Assembly: GCF_022809715.1 (NCBI RefSeq) | Contig: NZ_CP094459.1 | Span: forward strand, 2,294,001 to 2,358,000 | Length of the DNA stretch: 64,000 nucleotides | Origin: Burkholderia pyrrocinia | Lineage (GTDB): Bacteria; Pseudomonadota; Gammaproteobacteria; Burkholderiales; Burkholderiaceae | Reading direction: 5' to 3' | In this document: positions 17,975-29,420 of the stretch, in pieces | Position numbering within the stretch: position 1 is the stretch's first letter | How the letters are laid out: each line of letters opens with the position of its first letter | Made by a program: the position numbers and the translations under genes | The notes under the pieces: model-generated | Seen by the model: only the letters and a program-made list of their open reading frames with translations | What the model was told of the DNA's origin: nothing | Database searches by the model: none

Positions 17975-18442
17975 TCAGGGCGCCGCGTCGGCCGTCTTGA
18001 CCGTGCACATCAGTTCGGCTTCCGCCGCCACCTTGCCGTCCACTTCCGCCACCGCCTTGAACTTCCAGATGCCGCGGATGTAGCGTTCGAACGTCACGTT
18101 CAGAATCAGTTGGTCGCCCGGTTCGACCACGCGCTTGAAGCGCGCGCCGTCGATCCCGACGAAGTAATACAGCGTGTTCTCCGGATCCTTCGGCTGCTCT
18201 TCCGCGAAGGTCAGCAGCGCCGCGGCCTGCGCGAGCGCCTCGAGGATCAGCACGCCCGGCATCACCGGCCGCTTCGGGAAGTGCCCCTGGAAGAACGGCT
18301 CGTTGATCGACACGTTCTTCAGCGCTTTGATCCCTTTGTGCGGCTCGAGTTCGAGCACGCGATCGACGAGCAGAATCGGGTAGCGATGCGGCAGCAGCGT
18401 GAGGATCTTGTGGATGTCGAGATTGATTTTTTCAGTGCTCAT
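17975..18442 (-). CDS. fabZ: 3-hydroxyacyl-[acyl-carrier-protein] dehydratase FabZ
   Basis: A 155-residue hot-dog-fold dehydratase of fatty acid synthesis. The active-site His is in [19 protein letters not shown] and the catalytic Glu in [32 protein letters not shown] is the conserved loop. ATG 18442 gives the family N-terminus. Its place between lpxD and lpxA fits its competition with LpxA/LpxD for the same 3-hydroxyacyl-ACP pool, a well-known balance point between phospholipid and lipid A synthesis. Confidence 0.97.
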
Positions 18443-18571
18443 GATGGTTCGTCTCACGCAGAGGCTGCGCGGTGGTGATGCAAAGGCTGAAGCGGGCCGC
18501 CATGCGGCCCAGTCTGACAAACCGGGCCGGTTGCGCTGGCCGTGCCCGGTTGGTGGTCTCGCATGGCGCGC

Positions 18572-19651
18572 TCAGGCGTCCGTGCCGCCCTGGGCGGCGA
18601 GCGCGGCTTCGAGCGCCTTGATTCGGTCGCGCAGCTTGTCGAGGTTGCGCACGAGCGCGGCGCTCTTGTTCCATTCGCCGTGGTCGACGGCCGGGAACGC
18701 GCTGGTATAGATGCCGGCCTTCGGCAGCGACTTCGATACGCCCGAATTCGCGGTGATGATGACGTAATCGCCGAGCGTCACGTGGCCGGCGATCCCGGCC
18801 GCGCCGCCGATCATGCAGTGGCGGCCGATCGTCGTGCTGCCCGCGATGCCCGCCTTGCCGGCGATCACCGTGTAGGCGCCGATCCGGCAGTTGTGGGCGA
18901 TCTGCACCTGGTTGTCGATCTTCACGCATTCCTCGATGACGGTGTCCGCCATCGCGCCGCGATCGATCGTCGTGTTCGCGCCGATCTCGACGTCCGGGCC
19001 GATCGATACGCCGCCGACCTGCGGGATCTTGACCCAGCTGCCGGTGCGGGCGTCGCCGTCGCCGACGAAATCCGGCGCGAAGCCGAAGCCGTCGGAGCCG
19101 ATCACCGCGCCCGAATGGACGATCGCGCGCGGGCCGACCTTGCAGCCGTGATACACCGATGCGTTGGGATAAAGATGCGAGCCTGCGCCGATCGTCGTGC
19201 CGCGGCCGACGAATACGTTCGCGTCGAGCTGGACGCCGTCCTCGATCACCGCGCCGGCCTCGACCGTCACGTGCGGGCCGATCACCGCGCTCGCGGCGAC
19301 CTTCGCCGCCGGATCGATCGTCGCGCTCGGATGCACGCCGGCGGCGCGCGGCGGCGCGGCCAGGTCGATGAACATCTGCGCGACGCGTGCGAAGTACGCG
19401 TACGGATTCGGCGTCACGATGAAATTGCGACCGCTAGCGGCCGCGCCCAGCTTTTCCAGATCCTTCGGTGCGATCAGCACCGCGCCTGCGCGGGTCGACT
19501 CGACCTGCGACAGGTACTTCGGATTCGCGAGGAACGCGAGTTGCTGAGGGCCTGCCTGGTCGAGCGGTGCGAGCCCGCCCACCTTGCACTGTGCGTCGCC
19601 GGCGATCTCGCCGCCGAACCGCTTTACGAGTTCCTCAAGCGTCAATGCCAT
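18572..19651 (-). CDS. lpxD: UDP-3-O-acylglucosamine N-acyltransferase
   Basis: A 359-residue trimeric hexapeptide-repeat acyltransferase, third enzyme of lipid A synthesis. N-terminal uridine-binding domain ([20 protein letters not shown]), then the beta-helix from about residue 105 ([20 protein letters not shown]); the catalytic His is in [20 protein letters not shown]. The C-terminus is a helical extension ([18 protein letters not shown]). It starts 16 bp after skp and ends 129 bp before fabZ. Confidence 0.96.
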   Translation of the reverse strand: MALTLEELVKRFGGEIAGDAQCKVGGLAPLDQAGPQQLAFLANPKYLSQVESTRAGAVLIAPKDLEKLGAAASGRNFIVTPNPYAYFARVAQMFIDLAAPPRAAGVHPSATIDPAAKVAASAVIGPHVTVEAGAVIEDGVQLDANVFVGRGTTIGAGSHLYPNASVYHGCKVGPRAIVHSGAVIGSDGFGFAPDFVGDGDARTGSWVKIPQVGGVSIGPDVEIGANTTIDRGAMADTVIEECVKIDNQVQIAHNCRIGAYTVIAGKAGIAGSTTIGRHCMIGGAAGIAGHVTLGDYVIITANSGVSKSLPKAGIYTSAFPAVDHGEWNKSAALVRNLDKLRDRIKALEAALAAQGGTDA

Positions 19652-19667
19652 TCGTCGTCTGCTCCGT

Positions 19668-20195
19668 TCAGTTCGCCGAGCCGGACGCGAGCGCCTTGAG
19701 CACCTTGTCGGTGATGTCGATGCGCGGGCTGACGTACACGGCTTCCTGCACGATCAGGTCGTAGTTCTGCTGCTCGGCGATCTGCTTGATGACCTTGTTC
19801 GCCCGCTCCAGCACGGCCGCCAGCTCCTCGTTGCGACGCTGGTTCAGGTCTTCGCGGAACTCGCGCTGCTTGCGCTGGAAGTCGGTATCGAGCTGGGCGA
19901 GATCGCGCTGCTTCTGCGCGCGATCGGCCGCCGACAGCGACGTGCCGCCCTTGTCCAGCGAATCGGACATCGACTTCAGACGCGCCGCCAGATCCTGCAG
20001 ATCCTTGTCGCGCTTCGCGAACTCGGCTTCGAGCTTCGTCTGCGCCGCCTTCGCGGGCGCCGACTCGCGCAGGATCCGATCCGAATTGACCGCCGCGATG
20101 CGGGCGACGTCCTGTGCGTGCACCGTCGCCGCGCCCAGGGCCAGCGCAACGGTCAACGCGCACATCACTCGTTTCGAAAACTTACCGGTTAGCAA
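19668..20195 (-). CDS. skp: OmpH/Skp periplasmic chaperone
   Basis: A 175-residue precursor of the Skp (OmpH) chaperone that carries unfolded outer-membrane proteins across the periplasm. The signal peptide is [20 protein letters not shown] then VHA, with cleavage likely before [15 protein letters not shown]. The mature part is a charged helical hairpin ([20 protein letters not shown]). The start is a TTG (20193-20195), supported by GAGAGGG about seven bases upstream; an ATG eleven codons in would cut the basic n-region of the signal. It lies between bamA and lpxD, matching its job in delivering porins to BamA. Confidence 0.92.
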   Translation of the reverse strand: MLTGKFSKRVMCALTVALALGAATVHAQDVARIAAVNSDRILRESAPAKAAQTKLEAEFAKRDKDLQDLAARLKSMSDSLDKGGTSLSAADRAQKQRDLAQLDTDFQRKQREFREDLNQRRNEELAAVLERANKVIKQIAEQQNYDLIVQEAVYVSPRIDITDKVLKALASGSAN

Positions 20196-20229
20196 AATTA
20201 CCCTCTCGTTGCTGTTGTCATGCGTTCGG

Positions 20230-22539
20230 TCAGAACGCCGTCCCGATCTGGAACTGGAATTTCTGGTACTGGTCGCCTTCGTGCTTCTGCAGCGGGAAGC
20301 CGAGGCTCAGCTTCAGCGGGCCGATCGGCGAGATCCACGCGAGACCCACACCATAGCCGTAACGCAGGCCGTTGGCGCCCGTACTCGTGCCGCCCGGCGC
20401 GTTGCCCCACACGTTACCGCCGTCGAGGAACGTGAACACGCGCAGCGTGCGGTCGTAGCCGGTGCCCGGCAGCGGGAACGTCAGTTCGATGTTGCCGACG
20501 AGCATCTTCGAACCGCCGATCGGGTCGTTCGTCTTCGTGTCGCGCGGGCCCAGCGAGCTCGGCTCGTAGCCACGCACGGAGCCGATACCGCCCGCGTAGT
20601 AGTTCTTGAAGATCGGGTACGGGTTACCGATACCGTTACCGTAGCCGCCCTGCAGGTTCAGGCCCAGGATGAAGCCGCGCGAGAACGAATAGTAGTACTG
20701 CGCCTGCAGGTCGGCCTTGTAGTACTGGATCTTGCCGACCGGCACGCCGTATTCAACGTTCGCCTGCGTGAAGTAGCCGCGGCTCGGGATCAGCGCGCTG
20801 TCGCGCGCGTCGCGCGACCACGCGACGGTCAGCGGCACCGTGTTCGACACGCGGCCGAACTCGTTCACGTAATCCTGGTAGCTCTGCGGCGTGTTCGAAT
20901 CGACGTCGAGGCGGTTCTGCTCGAAGCCCGCGCCGAAGTAGACGGTGTCGACTTCCGAGAACGGGATGCCGAACTTCAGGTTGCCGCCCGCGCTGATGAT
21001 CCGGAAGCTCGAGCTCGTCGAATAGTAGAGCGGCTGGTACGTACGGTAGTAGACGTCCGTGATCCGCTTGATGCCGTCGACCGTGAAGTACGGGTCGACC
21101 TGCGTGACGGTCAGCGTGCGGTAGCTCTTCGCGGTGTTGACGTTCACCGACAGGCTGGTACCCGAACCGAACACGTTGTCCTGCGACACGCCGGCCGACA
21201 GCACGACCTTGTCCGTCGACGAGAAGCCCGCGCCCAGCGTGATCGCGCCGGTCGGCTTTTCGTCGACCTTCACGTTCACGTCGACCTGGTCGTTCGTGCC
21301 TTCGACCGGCACCGTCGTCACGTCGACGTTGGTGAAGTAGCCGAGACGGTTCACGCGGTCCTTCGACAGCGCGAGGCGGTTCGAATCGAACCACGAGCTT
21401 TCGAGCTGGCGCATTTCGCGGCGCACCACTTCGTCGCGCGTACGCGTGTTGCCGACGACGTTGATGCGGCGCACGTACACGCGGCGGCTCGGATCGACCA
21501 CGAGGTTCAGGTTCACCTTGTGGTTCGCCTGGTCGATGTCCGGCTGCGCGTTGACGGCCGCGAATGCGTAGCCGTATTCACCGAGCTTGTCGACGATCGA
21601 CTTGGTGGTCTGCTGCAGCTTTTCGGCCGAGAAGCGGTCGCCCGGCTTGATCTTGATCAGCTTGTTGAGTTCGGCCTCGCGATCGAGCAGGTTGCCCGAC
21701 AGCTTGATGCCCGACACCGTGTACGGCTCGCCTTCGTGCAGCGTGACCGTCAGGTACATGTCCTTCTTGTCGGGCGAGATCGACACCTGGGTCGACTCGA
21801 TGTTGAACTCGAGGTAGCCGCGGTTCAGGTAGTACGAGCGCACGGCCTCGAGGTCGCCGGTCAGCTTTTCCTTCGAGTACAGGTCGTTCTTCGTGTACCA
21901 GGAGAACCAGTTCGGCGTCGACAGCTGCATCTCGTCGCGCAGCGTGCTCGTCTTGAACGCCTTGTTGCCGATGAAGTTGATCTGGCGGATCTTCGCGCTC
22001 GGGCCTTCGGCCACCGCGAACAGGATCGACACGCGGTTCGCGTCGACCGGCGTGACCGTCGTCTTGACTTCGGCCGCGTAGAAGCCGCGCGTCAGGTACT
22101 GGCGCTTGAGCTCCTGCTCCGCCTTGTCGACGAGCGCCTTGTCATAGTAGCGGCCGTCGGCGAGACCGACGGCGCGCAGCGCCTTCGTCAGGTTGTCCTT
22201 GTCGAATTCCTTCGTGCCGGTGAAGTCGATCGACGCGATCGCCGGACGCTCCTGCACCTGCACGATCACGACGTTGCCCTGCGTGGCGATGCGCACGTCG
22301 TTGAAGAAGCCCGTCGCGTACAGCGCGCGGATTGCTTCGGATGCCTTGTCGTCCGTGAAGGTATCGCCCTGCTTGATCGGCAGATAGGCGAACACCGAAC
22401 CCGCTTCGACGCGCTGCAGCCCCTCGATCTTGATGTCTTGCACCACGAACGGTGCCGCTGCATGCGCCGCGAGGCCGTGCGCGGCGAGCGCGGCCGCTGC
22501 AACTGTCTTAGGTACAAAGCGATGAGGTTTGAACAACAT
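20230..22539 (-). CDS. bamA: Outer membrane protein assembly factor BamA
   Basis: A 769-residue Omp85 protein, the core of the BAM machine. Signal peptide LFKPHRFVPKTVAAAALAAH and following residues, with cleavage after AHA; five POTRA domains (first begins FVVQDIKIEGLQRVEAGSVF, last includes VYVRRINVVGNTRTRDEVVR), and a C-terminal 16-strand barrel with GSVRGYEPSSLGPRD (the conserved RGY/F loop) and a terminal Phe. ATG 22539, preceded by GGGGAT, starts the signal peptide directly; ATG 22566 would add nine residues. It follows rseP by 62 bp. Confidence 0.95.
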   Translation of the reverse strand: MLFKPHRFVPKTVAAAALAAHGLAAHAAAPFVVQDIKIEGLQRVEAGSVFAYLPIKQGDTFTDDKASEAIRALYATGFFNDVRIATQGNVVIVQVQERPAIASIDFTGTKEFDKDNLTKALRAVGLADGRYYDKALVDKAEQELKRQYLTRGFYAAEVKTTVTPVDANRVSILFAVAEGPSAKIRQINFIGNKAFKTSTLRDEMQLSTPNWFSWYTKNDLYSKEKLTGDLEAVRSYYLNRGYLEFNIESTQVSISPDKKDMYLTVTLHEGEPYTVSGIKLSGNLLDREAELNKLIKIKPGDRFSAEKLQQTTKSIVDKLGEYGYAFAAVNAQPDIDQANHKVNLNLVVDPSRRVYVRRINVVGNTRTRDEVVRREMRQLESSWFDSNRLALSKDRVNRLGYFTNVDVTTVPVEGTNDQVDVNVKVDEKPTGAITLGAGFSSTDKVVLSAGVSQDNVFGSGTSLSVNVNTAKSYRTLTVTQVDPYFTVDGIKRITDVYYRTYQPLYYSTSSSFRIISAGGNLKFGIPFSEVDTVYFGAGFEQNRLDVDSNTPQSYQDYVNEFGRVSNTVPLTVAWSRDARDSALIPSRGYFTQANVEYGVPVGKIQYYKADLQAQYYYSFSRGFILGLNLQGGYGNGIGNPYPIFKNYYAGGIGSVRGYEPSSLGPRDTKTNDPIGGSKMLVGNIELTFPLPGTGYDRTLRVFTFLDGGNVWGNAPGGTSTGANGLRYGYGVGLAWISPIGPLKLSLGFPLQKHEGDQYQKFQFQIGTAF

Positions 22540-22601
22540 GCATCCCCAATATTTAAGCTGCATCAAATCGGGCGACTGCCCAGCGGCGGCCGCCTGACGC
22601 T

Positions 22602-23987
22602 TCAGAAATGGATTAGCCGAGCCAGATCGTTGAACAGCGCGATCGCCGACAACGCGACGATGCAGATCAACCCGGCTCTTTGCAGAATCAGTTGCCAGCG
22701 CTCCGAGACGGCTTTCCCGGTCGCGGCTTCAACCGCATAATATAACAGATGCCCCCCGTCCAAAACGGGAATCGGCAACAAGTTCAGGACGCCAAGGCTA
22801 ATGCTGACAAGGGCGAGGAACGACAGGAACGCCGACGGACCGAGCCGTGCGCTCTTGCCCGCGTAGTCGGCGATCGTCACGGGGCCGGACAGGTTCTTCA
22901 GCGACGCGTTGCCCGTGATCATCCGCCCGAACATCCGCAGCGAATACACGGAGATGTCCCACGTGCGGCGCACGCCGAGCCGCAGGCTCTCGATCGGCCC
23001 GTAGCGCACGTCGACGGACGGCGCGTGCATCGACAGCGCCGCGCCGATCCGGCCGACCTGCTGCCCCGATTCGTCGTCGCGCTGCATCTGCGGCACGATC
23101 GATACCGTCTGCGCGGCGCCGTCGCGCTCGATCCGCAGGTCGAGCGCCTTGCCCGCATGGTGCTTGACGGAATCGATGAAGCGCGACGCGCCGCCGATCG
23201 GCTTGCCGTCGAGCGCGACCAGCTTGTCGCCGGCCTTCAGGCCCGCCTGCTCCGCCGCGCTGCCGGGCTGCACCGACGCGACCGACAACGTGCCGCCGCC
23301 GGCCTCGAAGCCCAGGTGCGTCATGAAATCGTCATCGAGCTGACTTTCGGGAACATTGCGGAGGTCGACGCGGAAATCGAACGTCGCGCCGCCGTCGCGC
23401 GCGCCGAGCACGATCTCGCGATGATCGAACGCGGCCGCCAGCAGCTTCCAGCGCAGGTCCGACCACGACCGCACCGGTTCCGACTCGCCGCCCTGCGCAT
23501 CGCCTACGCGCGCGTTGCGGATCGACACGATCGTCTCGCTGCCGTCGAAGCCCGCGCGGGCCGCCACCGTGCCGGCGGCCGGCGGCGCGACGATCGCGGC
23601 CGGCTCGGTCACGCCGGACGCAAATACGACGGAAAACAGCACGATTGCCAACAGGAAGTTCGCAATCGGCCCGGCCGCGACGATCGCGATGCGCTTGTAG
23701 ACCGACTGGCGGTTGAACGCCTGGCCGAGCTCCTCGGGCTTGATGCCGGGGCCCGGATCGCGCTCGTCGAGCATCTTCACGTAGCCGCCGAGCGGCAGCG
23801 CGGACAGCGTCCACTCGGTGCCCGTCCTGCGGCTGACCCAGCGCGCGACGGGCTGGCCGAAGCCGATCGAGAAACGCAGCACCTTCACGCCGCACCAGCG
23901 CGCGACGCGATAATGTCCGTACTCATGCACGACGACCAGCACCCCGATCGCCACCGCAAACGCGATCAGTTCGACCAGCACGTTCAT
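22602..23987 (-). CDS. rseP: Site-2 (RIP) metalloprotease RseP
   Basis: A 461-residue intramembrane zinc protease that performs the second cleavage of anti-sigma factors such as RseA in the envelope stress response. The zinc site HEYGH lies at residues 21-25 within the first membrane helix, two PDZ-like regions follow (second: VQPGSAAEQAGLKAGDKLVA), and the third zinc ligand is in LPIPVLDGGHLLYYAVEA. ATG 23987 has GGAG five bases upstream; a GTG six bases earlier is the alternative. It stands 11 bp after dxr and before bamA, linking envelope stress sensing with outer-membrane assembly. Confidence 0.95.
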   Translation of the reverse strand: MNVLVELIAFAVAIGVLVVVHEYGHYRVARWCGVKVLRFSIGFGQPVARWVSRRTGTEWTLSALPLGGYVKMLDERDPGPGIKPEELGQAFNRQSVYKRIAIVAAGPIANFLLAIVLFSVVFASGVTEPAAIVAPPAAGTVAARAGFDGSETIVSIRNARVGDAQGGESEPVRSWSDLRWKLLAAAFDHREIVLGARDGGATFDFRVDLRNVPESQLDDDFMTHLGFEAGGGTLSVASVQPGSAAEQAGLKAGDKLVALDGKPIGGASRFIDSVKHHAGKALDLRIERDGAAQTVSIVPQMQRDDESGQQVGRIGAALSMHAPSVDVRYGPIESLRLGVRRTWDISVYSLRMFGRMITGNASLKNLSGPVTIADYAGKSARLGPSAFLSFLALVSISLGVLNLLPIPVLDGGHLLYYAVEAATGKAVSERWQLILQRAGLICIVALSAIALFNDLARLIHF

Positions 23988-23998
23988 GAGCACTCCAT

Positions 23999-25195
23999 TC
24001 AGACAGTACGCTCCACGCGGGGCGCAGGCGCTTTTGCAATGATCGCGGCGGCGAGGCGGCGTGCCTCGGCATCCGCCGCCAGGACGTCGTCGAGCCCGTC
24101 GGGCGCGCGGTTCGGCAGCGCGTTGAGCACTGCATCGACCGTCGCCGCGATCGCCATGAAGCCGATCCGGCGCTCGAGAAACGCTTCGACCGCAACTTCG
24201 TTCGCCGCGTTCAATGCGGCGCTCGCGATGCCGCCTTCCTCAAGCGCCTTCAGCGCGAGCGCGAGGCACGGGAAGCGCGCGTAATCGGGCTTCTCGAACG
24301 ACAGCTGCGCGATCTGCGCGAGGTCGAGCTGGTCGACGCCCGCATCGACGCGATCGGGAAACGCGAGCGCATGCGCGATCGGCGTGCGCATGTCGGGGTT
24401 GCCGAGCTGCGCGAGCACCGAGCCGTCGCGGTACGACACGAGCGAATGGATCACGCTCTGCGGATGGATCAGCACGTCGATCCGGTCGCCCGGCAGCCCG
24501 AAGATCCAGTGCGCCTCGATCACCTCGAGACCCTTGTTCATCATCGTCGCGGAATCGACCGAGATCTTGCGGCCCATCACCCAGTTCGGGTGCTTGCACG
24601 CCTCGTCCGGCGTCACGTCGACGAGCGTGGCCGGCTCGCGCGTGCGGAACGGGCCGCCCGACGCGGTCAGGATGATCTTCGAGATCCCGCCGTGCTCGCC
24701 CGCATCGCGCGGCATGCACTGGAAGATCGCGTTGTGTTCGCTGTCGACCGGCAGCAGGATCGCGCCATGGTCGCGCACGGCGTCCATGAAGATCGCGCCC
24801 GACATCACGAGCGCTTCCTTGTTCGCGAGCAGGATCCGCTTGCCGGCACGCGCGGCCGCGAGGCTCGGCACGAGGCCTGCCGCGCCGACGATCGCCGCGA
24901 CCACCGTGTCGCAGCCGTCGCTCCTCGACACGTCGACGAGCGCCTGCGGCCCGTGCAGCACGGTCGTCTTGCTGCCCGCCGCGCGCAGTTTCGCTTCGAC
25001 GTGTGCGGCCGTCGCGGCATCGCCGACCACCGCCACTTCAGGCGCGAAGCGCAGGCACTGCTCGACGAGCTTGTCGCCGTTGCGGTGCGCGGTCAGCGCG
25101 TAGACCGAGAAGCGCTCGGGATGGCGCGCGACCACGTCGAGCGTGCTGTCTCCGATCGAGCCCGTGGAACCGAGCAATGTCAGACGTTTTTGCAT
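23999..25195 (-). CDS. dxr: 1-deoxy-D-xylulose 5-phosphate reductoisomerase
   Basis: A 398-residue enzyme converting DXP to MEP with NADPH in the non-mevalonate isoprenoid pathway. NADPH site [20 protein letters not shown] (7-26), metal-binding [14 protein letters not shown], substrate loop TASGGPFRT, and [20 protein letters not shown]. Normal length. It lies between cdsA (15 bp) and rseP (11 bp); together with uppS it feeds undecaprenyl carrier supply. Confidence 0.97.
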   Translation of the reverse strand: MQKRLTLLGSTGSIGDSTLDVVARHPERFSVYALTAHRNGDKLVEQCLRFAPEVAVVGDAATAAHVEAKLRAAGSKTTVLHGPQALVDVSRSDGCDTVVAAIVGAAGLVPSLAAARAGKRILLANKEALVMSGAIFMDAVRDHGAILLPVDSEHNAIFQCMPRDAGEHGGISKIILTASGGPFRTREPATLVDVTPDEACKHPNWVMGRKISVDSATMMNKGLEVIEAHWIFGLPGDRIDVLIHPQSVIHSLVSYRDGSVLAQLGNPDMRTPIAHALAFPDRVDAGVDQLDLAQIAQLSFEKPDYARFPCLALALKALEEGGIASAALNAANEVAVEAFLERRIGFMAIAATVDAVLNALPNRAPDGLDDVLAADAEARRLAAAIIAKAPAPRVERTV

Positions 25196-25210
25196 AACAG
25201 AGATAATGGT

Positions 25211-26032
25211 TTAACCAAGCAGCAGCATCGCGAGCGGCAGCACCGGCAGCAGCGCGTCGACACGGTCGAGCACGCCGCCATGGCCAGGCAGCAGTCCGCT
25301 CGAATCCTTCACACCGGCCTGCCGCTTCAGCAACGACTCGAACAGGTCGCCGATCACGCTGTACGCGACCAGCAGCGTCAGCGCGGCCCACGCACCGGGC
25401 ATTCCGTAGCGCACGGCGAATGCAGAAAACAGGGTCGGCTCGAAAGCATGCGCGGCCGTCGCGACACCGGCGACGACCATCACCGCAAGCCAGCCGCCGA
25501 TCGCGCCTTCCCAGCTCTTGCCGGGACTGATCGCAATGGCCAGTTTACGCTTTCCGAAAGCCTTGCCCGCGAAGTATGCGCCGATATCGGCCAGCCAGAC
25601 GACCAGAAGCAGCGACAGCACGAACGGCACGCCCTGCGCGCGCGCCGCGACGAGCGCATGCCAGCAGGCCGCGAACACGATCAACCCGGCCGCCAGCAGG
25701 AACGGCCGCCAGACGCCGCCCGCAAGTTCGGGCTTGCGCCGCAGCGCGAACGGGCCGACCAGCAGCCAGAACACGCCGGCCGCCATGAAAAGGGGACGGG
25801 ACGCAGTCGCATCGATGCCGAGCGGCGTGGTGGCCGCCAGCGCGAGCGCCGCGACGACCGCATAGACGACCGGGGCGGCACCGCCGAGCTTCAGCAGGCG
25901 CGCCCATTCCCATGCGGCGAACACGAGCACGACGCCGATCAGCGCGCCGAACGCGGCGAGCGGCGCGAACAGCGTCACCGGCAGCAGCACTGCCAGCATC
26001 GCGATCGCCGTGATCACACGGGTTTTCAGCAT
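25211..26032 (-). CDS. cdsA: Phosphatidate cytidylyltransferase (CDP-diglyceride synthase)
   Basis: A 273-residue membrane enzyme that makes CDP-diacylglycerol from phosphatidic acid and CTP, the branch point of phospholipid synthesis. About eight membrane segments; the C-terminal family signature is visible as [20 protein letters not shown] followed by [11 protein letters not shown]. It overlaps the uppS stop by seven bases (26026-26032), indicating coupled translation. Confidence 0.95.
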   Translation of the reverse strand: MLKTRVITAIAMLAVLLPVTLFAPLAAFGALIGVVLVFAAWEWARLLKLGGAAPVVYAVVAALALAATTPLGIDATASRPLFMAAGVFWLLVGPFALRRKPELAGGVWRPFLLAAGLIVFAACWHALVAARAQGVPFVLSLLLVVWLADIGAYFAGKAFGKRKLAIAISPGKSWEGAIGGWLAVMVVAGVATAAHAFEPTLFSAFAVRYGMPGAWAALTLLVAYSVIGDLFESLLKRQAGVKDSSGLLPGHGGVLDRVDALLPVLPLAMLLLG

Positions 26033-26808
26033 GAAAGGGAGTCGGCGTTCTGCGATTGCGGTTCGAGCTGCGCGCTCGTGCGCCCGAAACGGCGCTCACG
26101 CTCGGTATACGACGCCATCGCGTCGGCCAGTGCCGCGCCGTCGAAATCCGGCCAGTATTTGTCGGTGAAATAGAATTCGGCGTACGCGAGCTGCCACAGC
26201 AGGAAGTTGCTGACGCGCTGCTCGCCGCCGGTGCGGATGAAGAGATCGGGCTCCGGCGCATAGGCCATCGCCAGGTGCGGCGCGAATGCGTCCTCGGTCA
26301 CTTCGACCTCGCGACCCTCGCGCACGGCCTGCTCGACGAGCTTCTTCGTCGCCTGCAGGATGTCCCACCGGCCGCCGTAGTTGGCAGCGATGGTGAGCGT
26401 AAGACGGGTGTTGCGCGCCGTCTTGGTCTCGGCGCGGCGAATCAGTTCGCGGATGCGCGGCTCGAAGCGGTCGAGATCGCCGACGACACGCAGGCGGATC
26501 CCGTTCGCATGCAGCTTGCCCACCTCGCGCTCGAGCGCGGTGATGAAGAGCCGCATCAGGAACGACACTTCGTCGTTCGGCCGGCGCCAGTTTTCCGAAC
26601 TGAACGCGAACAGCGTCAGGTATTCGACGCCGGCGCGCGCGCAGCCTTCGACCACCGCCCGCACGGCATCGACGCCGCGGGTATGCCCCGCGACGCGCGG
26701 CAAGCGGCGTTCGGTTGCCCAACGGCCGTTGCCGTCCATGATGATCGCGATGTGACGCGGCACGACGCCGACGTCAGGCACGCGAACGGTAGAGCTGGTA
26801 TAGGTCAT
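26026..26808 (-). CDS. uppS: Undecaprenyl (isoprenyl) diphosphate synthase
   Basis: A 260-residue cis-prenyltransferase making the C55 lipid carrier for peptidoglycan and O-antigen. The catalytic Asp and P-loop are in [20 protein letters not shown], with [20 protein letters not shown], the SSENWRRP motif, and the C-terminal [18 protein letters not shown]. The first ~18 residues are a variable leader. It follows frr by 49 bp and overlaps cdsA. Confidence 0.96.
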   Translation of the reverse strand: MTYTSSTVRVPDVGVVPRHIAIIMDGNGRWATERRLPRVAGHTRGVDAVRAVVEGCARAGVEYLTLFAFSSENWRRPNDEVSFLMRLFITALEREVGKLHANGIRLRVVGDLDRFEPRIRELIRRAETKTARNTRLTLTIAANYGGRWDILQATKKLVEQAVREGREVEVTEDAFAPHLAMAYAPEPDLFIRTGGEQRVSNFLLWQLAYAEFYFTDKYWPDFDGAALADAMASYTERERRFGRTSAQLEPQSQNADSLSC

Positions 26809-26857
26809 GGCCGTTGAGACAGTAATGCGGGAAGAAGGCGGCGCGCGAGGACGGTCG

Positions 26858-27418
26858 TCAGACCGTCATGATCTCGGCTTCCTTGGTCTGCACGAGCTTG
26901 TCGATTTCGGCAACGTGCTTGTCGGTCAGCTTCTGCACGTCGTCGCTCGCGCGGCGCTCGTCGTCTTCCGAGATTTCCTTGTCCTTCACGAGCTTCTTGA
27001 GCGCTTCGTTCGCGTCGCGGCGCAGGTTGCGGATCGCGACCTTGGCCGTTTCGCCTTCGCTCTTGACGACCTTGGTCAGCTCGCGGCGGCGCTCTTCCGT
27101 CAGCGCGGGCATCGGCACGCGGATCAGGTCGCCGGCCGTTGCCGGGTTCAGGCCCAGATCGGCTTCGCGAATGGCCTTCTCGACCTTCGCGACCATGTTT
27201 TTTTCCCACGGCTGCACGCCGATCGTGCGCGCGTCGACCAGCGTCAGGTTCGCGACCTGCGAGATCGGCACCATCGACCCGTAGTAGTCGACCTGCACGT
27301 GATCGAGCAGACCGGTGTGCGCACGGCCCGTACGGATCTTTGCCAGATCGTTCTTGAACGCTTCGATCGAGCGCTGCATCTTCTGCTCGACGCCCTTCTT
27401 GGTATCAGCGACACTCAT
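26858..27418 (-). CDS. frr: Ribosome recycling factor
   Basis: A 186-residue RRF of standard length, which with EF-G splits the post-termination ribosome. Characteristic segments: [75 protein letters not shown] and the C-terminal [19 protein letters not shown]. It lies between pyrH (91 bp) and uppS (49 bp). Confidence 0.97.
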   Translation of the reverse strand: MSVADTKKGVEQKMQRSIEAFKNDLAKIRTGRAHTGLLDHVQVDYYGSMVPISQVANLTLVDARTIGVQPWEKNMVAKVEKAIREADLGLNPATAGDLIRVPMPALTEERRRELTKVVKSEGETAKVAIRNLRRDANEALKKLVKDKEISEDDERRASDDVQKLTDKHVAEIDKLVQTKEAEIMTV

Positions 27419-27509
27419 TTCAACCTCCGAACCTTCAAACCTTCAAAGAACGCGGGTCCTGCCCGGCGCATCCTGCGCGCCACGGCCAATGACCCGCATC
27501 CGCGGGAGT

Positions 27510-28376
<867 letters not shown>

Positions 28377-29258
28377 TTACTGCTGCTTTGCTGCTGCGAC
28401 TTGCGCGGCCACTTCGGCGGCGAAGTCGTCCTGGCGCTTCTCGATGCCTTCGCCGACGACGAACAGCGCGAACTTCTGCACGGCGGAATCCGCTGCCTTC
28501 AGCATCTGCTCGATCGTCTGCTTGTCGTTCTTCACGAACGTCTGGTTCAGCAGCGACACTTCCTTCAGGTACTTCTGGACGCTACCGTCGACCATCTTCG
28601 CGACGATCTCGGCCGGCTTGCCCGATTCCGCGGCCTTCTGCTCCGCCACACGGCGTTCCGTCTCGATCAGCTCGGCCGGCACGTCGGCCGACGACAGCGC
28701 GACCGGCTTCATTGCCGCGATGTGCATCGCGACGTCCTTGCCGACCTGCTCTTCCGCACCCGTGTACTCGACGATCACGCCGATGCGCGCGCCGTGCAGG
28801 TACGTTGCGATCTTGTTCGCGGTTTCGAAGCGGACGAAACGGCGGATCGACACGTTCTCGCCGATCTTGCCGATCAGTGCCAGGCGCACTGCGTCGACCG
28901 TCGAGCCTTCGAGCGGCAGCGCCGACAGCGCGGCCACGTCGGCCGGGTTCTGCGTCGCGACGAGTTCGGCGACCGTCTTCGAGAATGCGAGGAAGTCGTC
29001 GTTCTTCGCGACGAAGTCGGTTTCGCAGTTCAGTTCGACCAGCGCGCCTGCGTTGCCGCCGACGAACGATGCGACGACGCCTTCGGCCGTCACGCGCGAT
29101 GCCGCCTTGCTCGCCTTGTTGCCGAGCTTGACGCGCAGCAGCTCTTCAGCCTTGGCCAGATCGCCGTCGGCTTCCGTCAGCGCCTTCTTGCACTCCATCA
29201 TCGGTGCGTCGGTCTTCGCGCGCAGTTCTGCCACCATGCTTGCGGTAATTGCCGCCAT
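28377..29258 (-). CDS. tsf: Elongation factor Ts
   Basis: A 293-residue nucleotide exchange factor for EF-Tu. N-terminal UBA-like domain and EF-Tu-contacting motif [20 protein letters not shown]; core contains [20 protein letters not shown] (the TDF motif), and the C-terminal helix is present. ATG 29258 is preferred to the adjacent ATG 29261 because AAGGAG then sits six bases upstream. A terminator-like hairpin in the rpsB-tsf spacer may reduce read-through. Confidence 0.97.
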   Translation of the reverse strand: MAAITASMVAELRAKTDAPMMECKKALTEADGDLAKAEELLRVKLGNKASKAASRVTAEGVVASFVGGNAGALVELNCETDFVAKNDDFLAFSKTVAELVATQNPADVAALSALPLEGSTVDAVRLALIGKIGENVSIRRFVRFETANKIATYLHGARIGVIVEYTGAEEQVGKDVAMHIAAMKPVALSSADVPAELIETERRVAEQKAAESGKPAEIVAKMVDGSVQKYLKEVSLLNQTFVKNDKQTIEQMLKAADSAVQKFALFVVGEGIEKRQDDFAAEVAAQVAAAKQQ

Positions 29259-29369
29259 CATTCGCTCCTTGAGTCTGTATTCACAACGCCGCCCGCTTGG
29301 ACGCGAACGGCCGAGATTCGTTTCCGGACCCGCGCCGATTCGGCGCGATCAGGTCCGGCGCACAAGCTT

Positions 29370-29403
29370 AAAAAAAGGGGGCCTGTTGAGAGCCCCCTTT
29401 TTG
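29370..29403 (-). terminator. Terminator/attenuator hairpin between rpsB and tsf
   Basis: AAAAAGGGGGC (29372-29382) pairs perfectly with GCCCCCTTTTT (29392-29402) around a 9-base loop. Read on the minus strand it gives a GC stem followed by a T-run, 18 bp after the rpsB stop. Since tsf follows on the same strand, it probably acts as a partial terminator that lowers tsf and downstream expression relative to rpsB. It has the same shape on the plus strand. Confidence 0.85.
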
Positions 29404-29420
29404 CGCCGGCTCGGGGCCAG

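Noticed and set aside
15940..18000. Plus-strand open frame of 686 codons antisense to lpxB and lpxA
   Set aside because: Arg/His-rich shadow without domain features.
19786..22740. Plus-strand open frame of 984 codons antisense to bamA and skp
   Set aside because: Low-complexity Arg/Val/Asp composition and exact opposition to bamA codons; a shadow frame.
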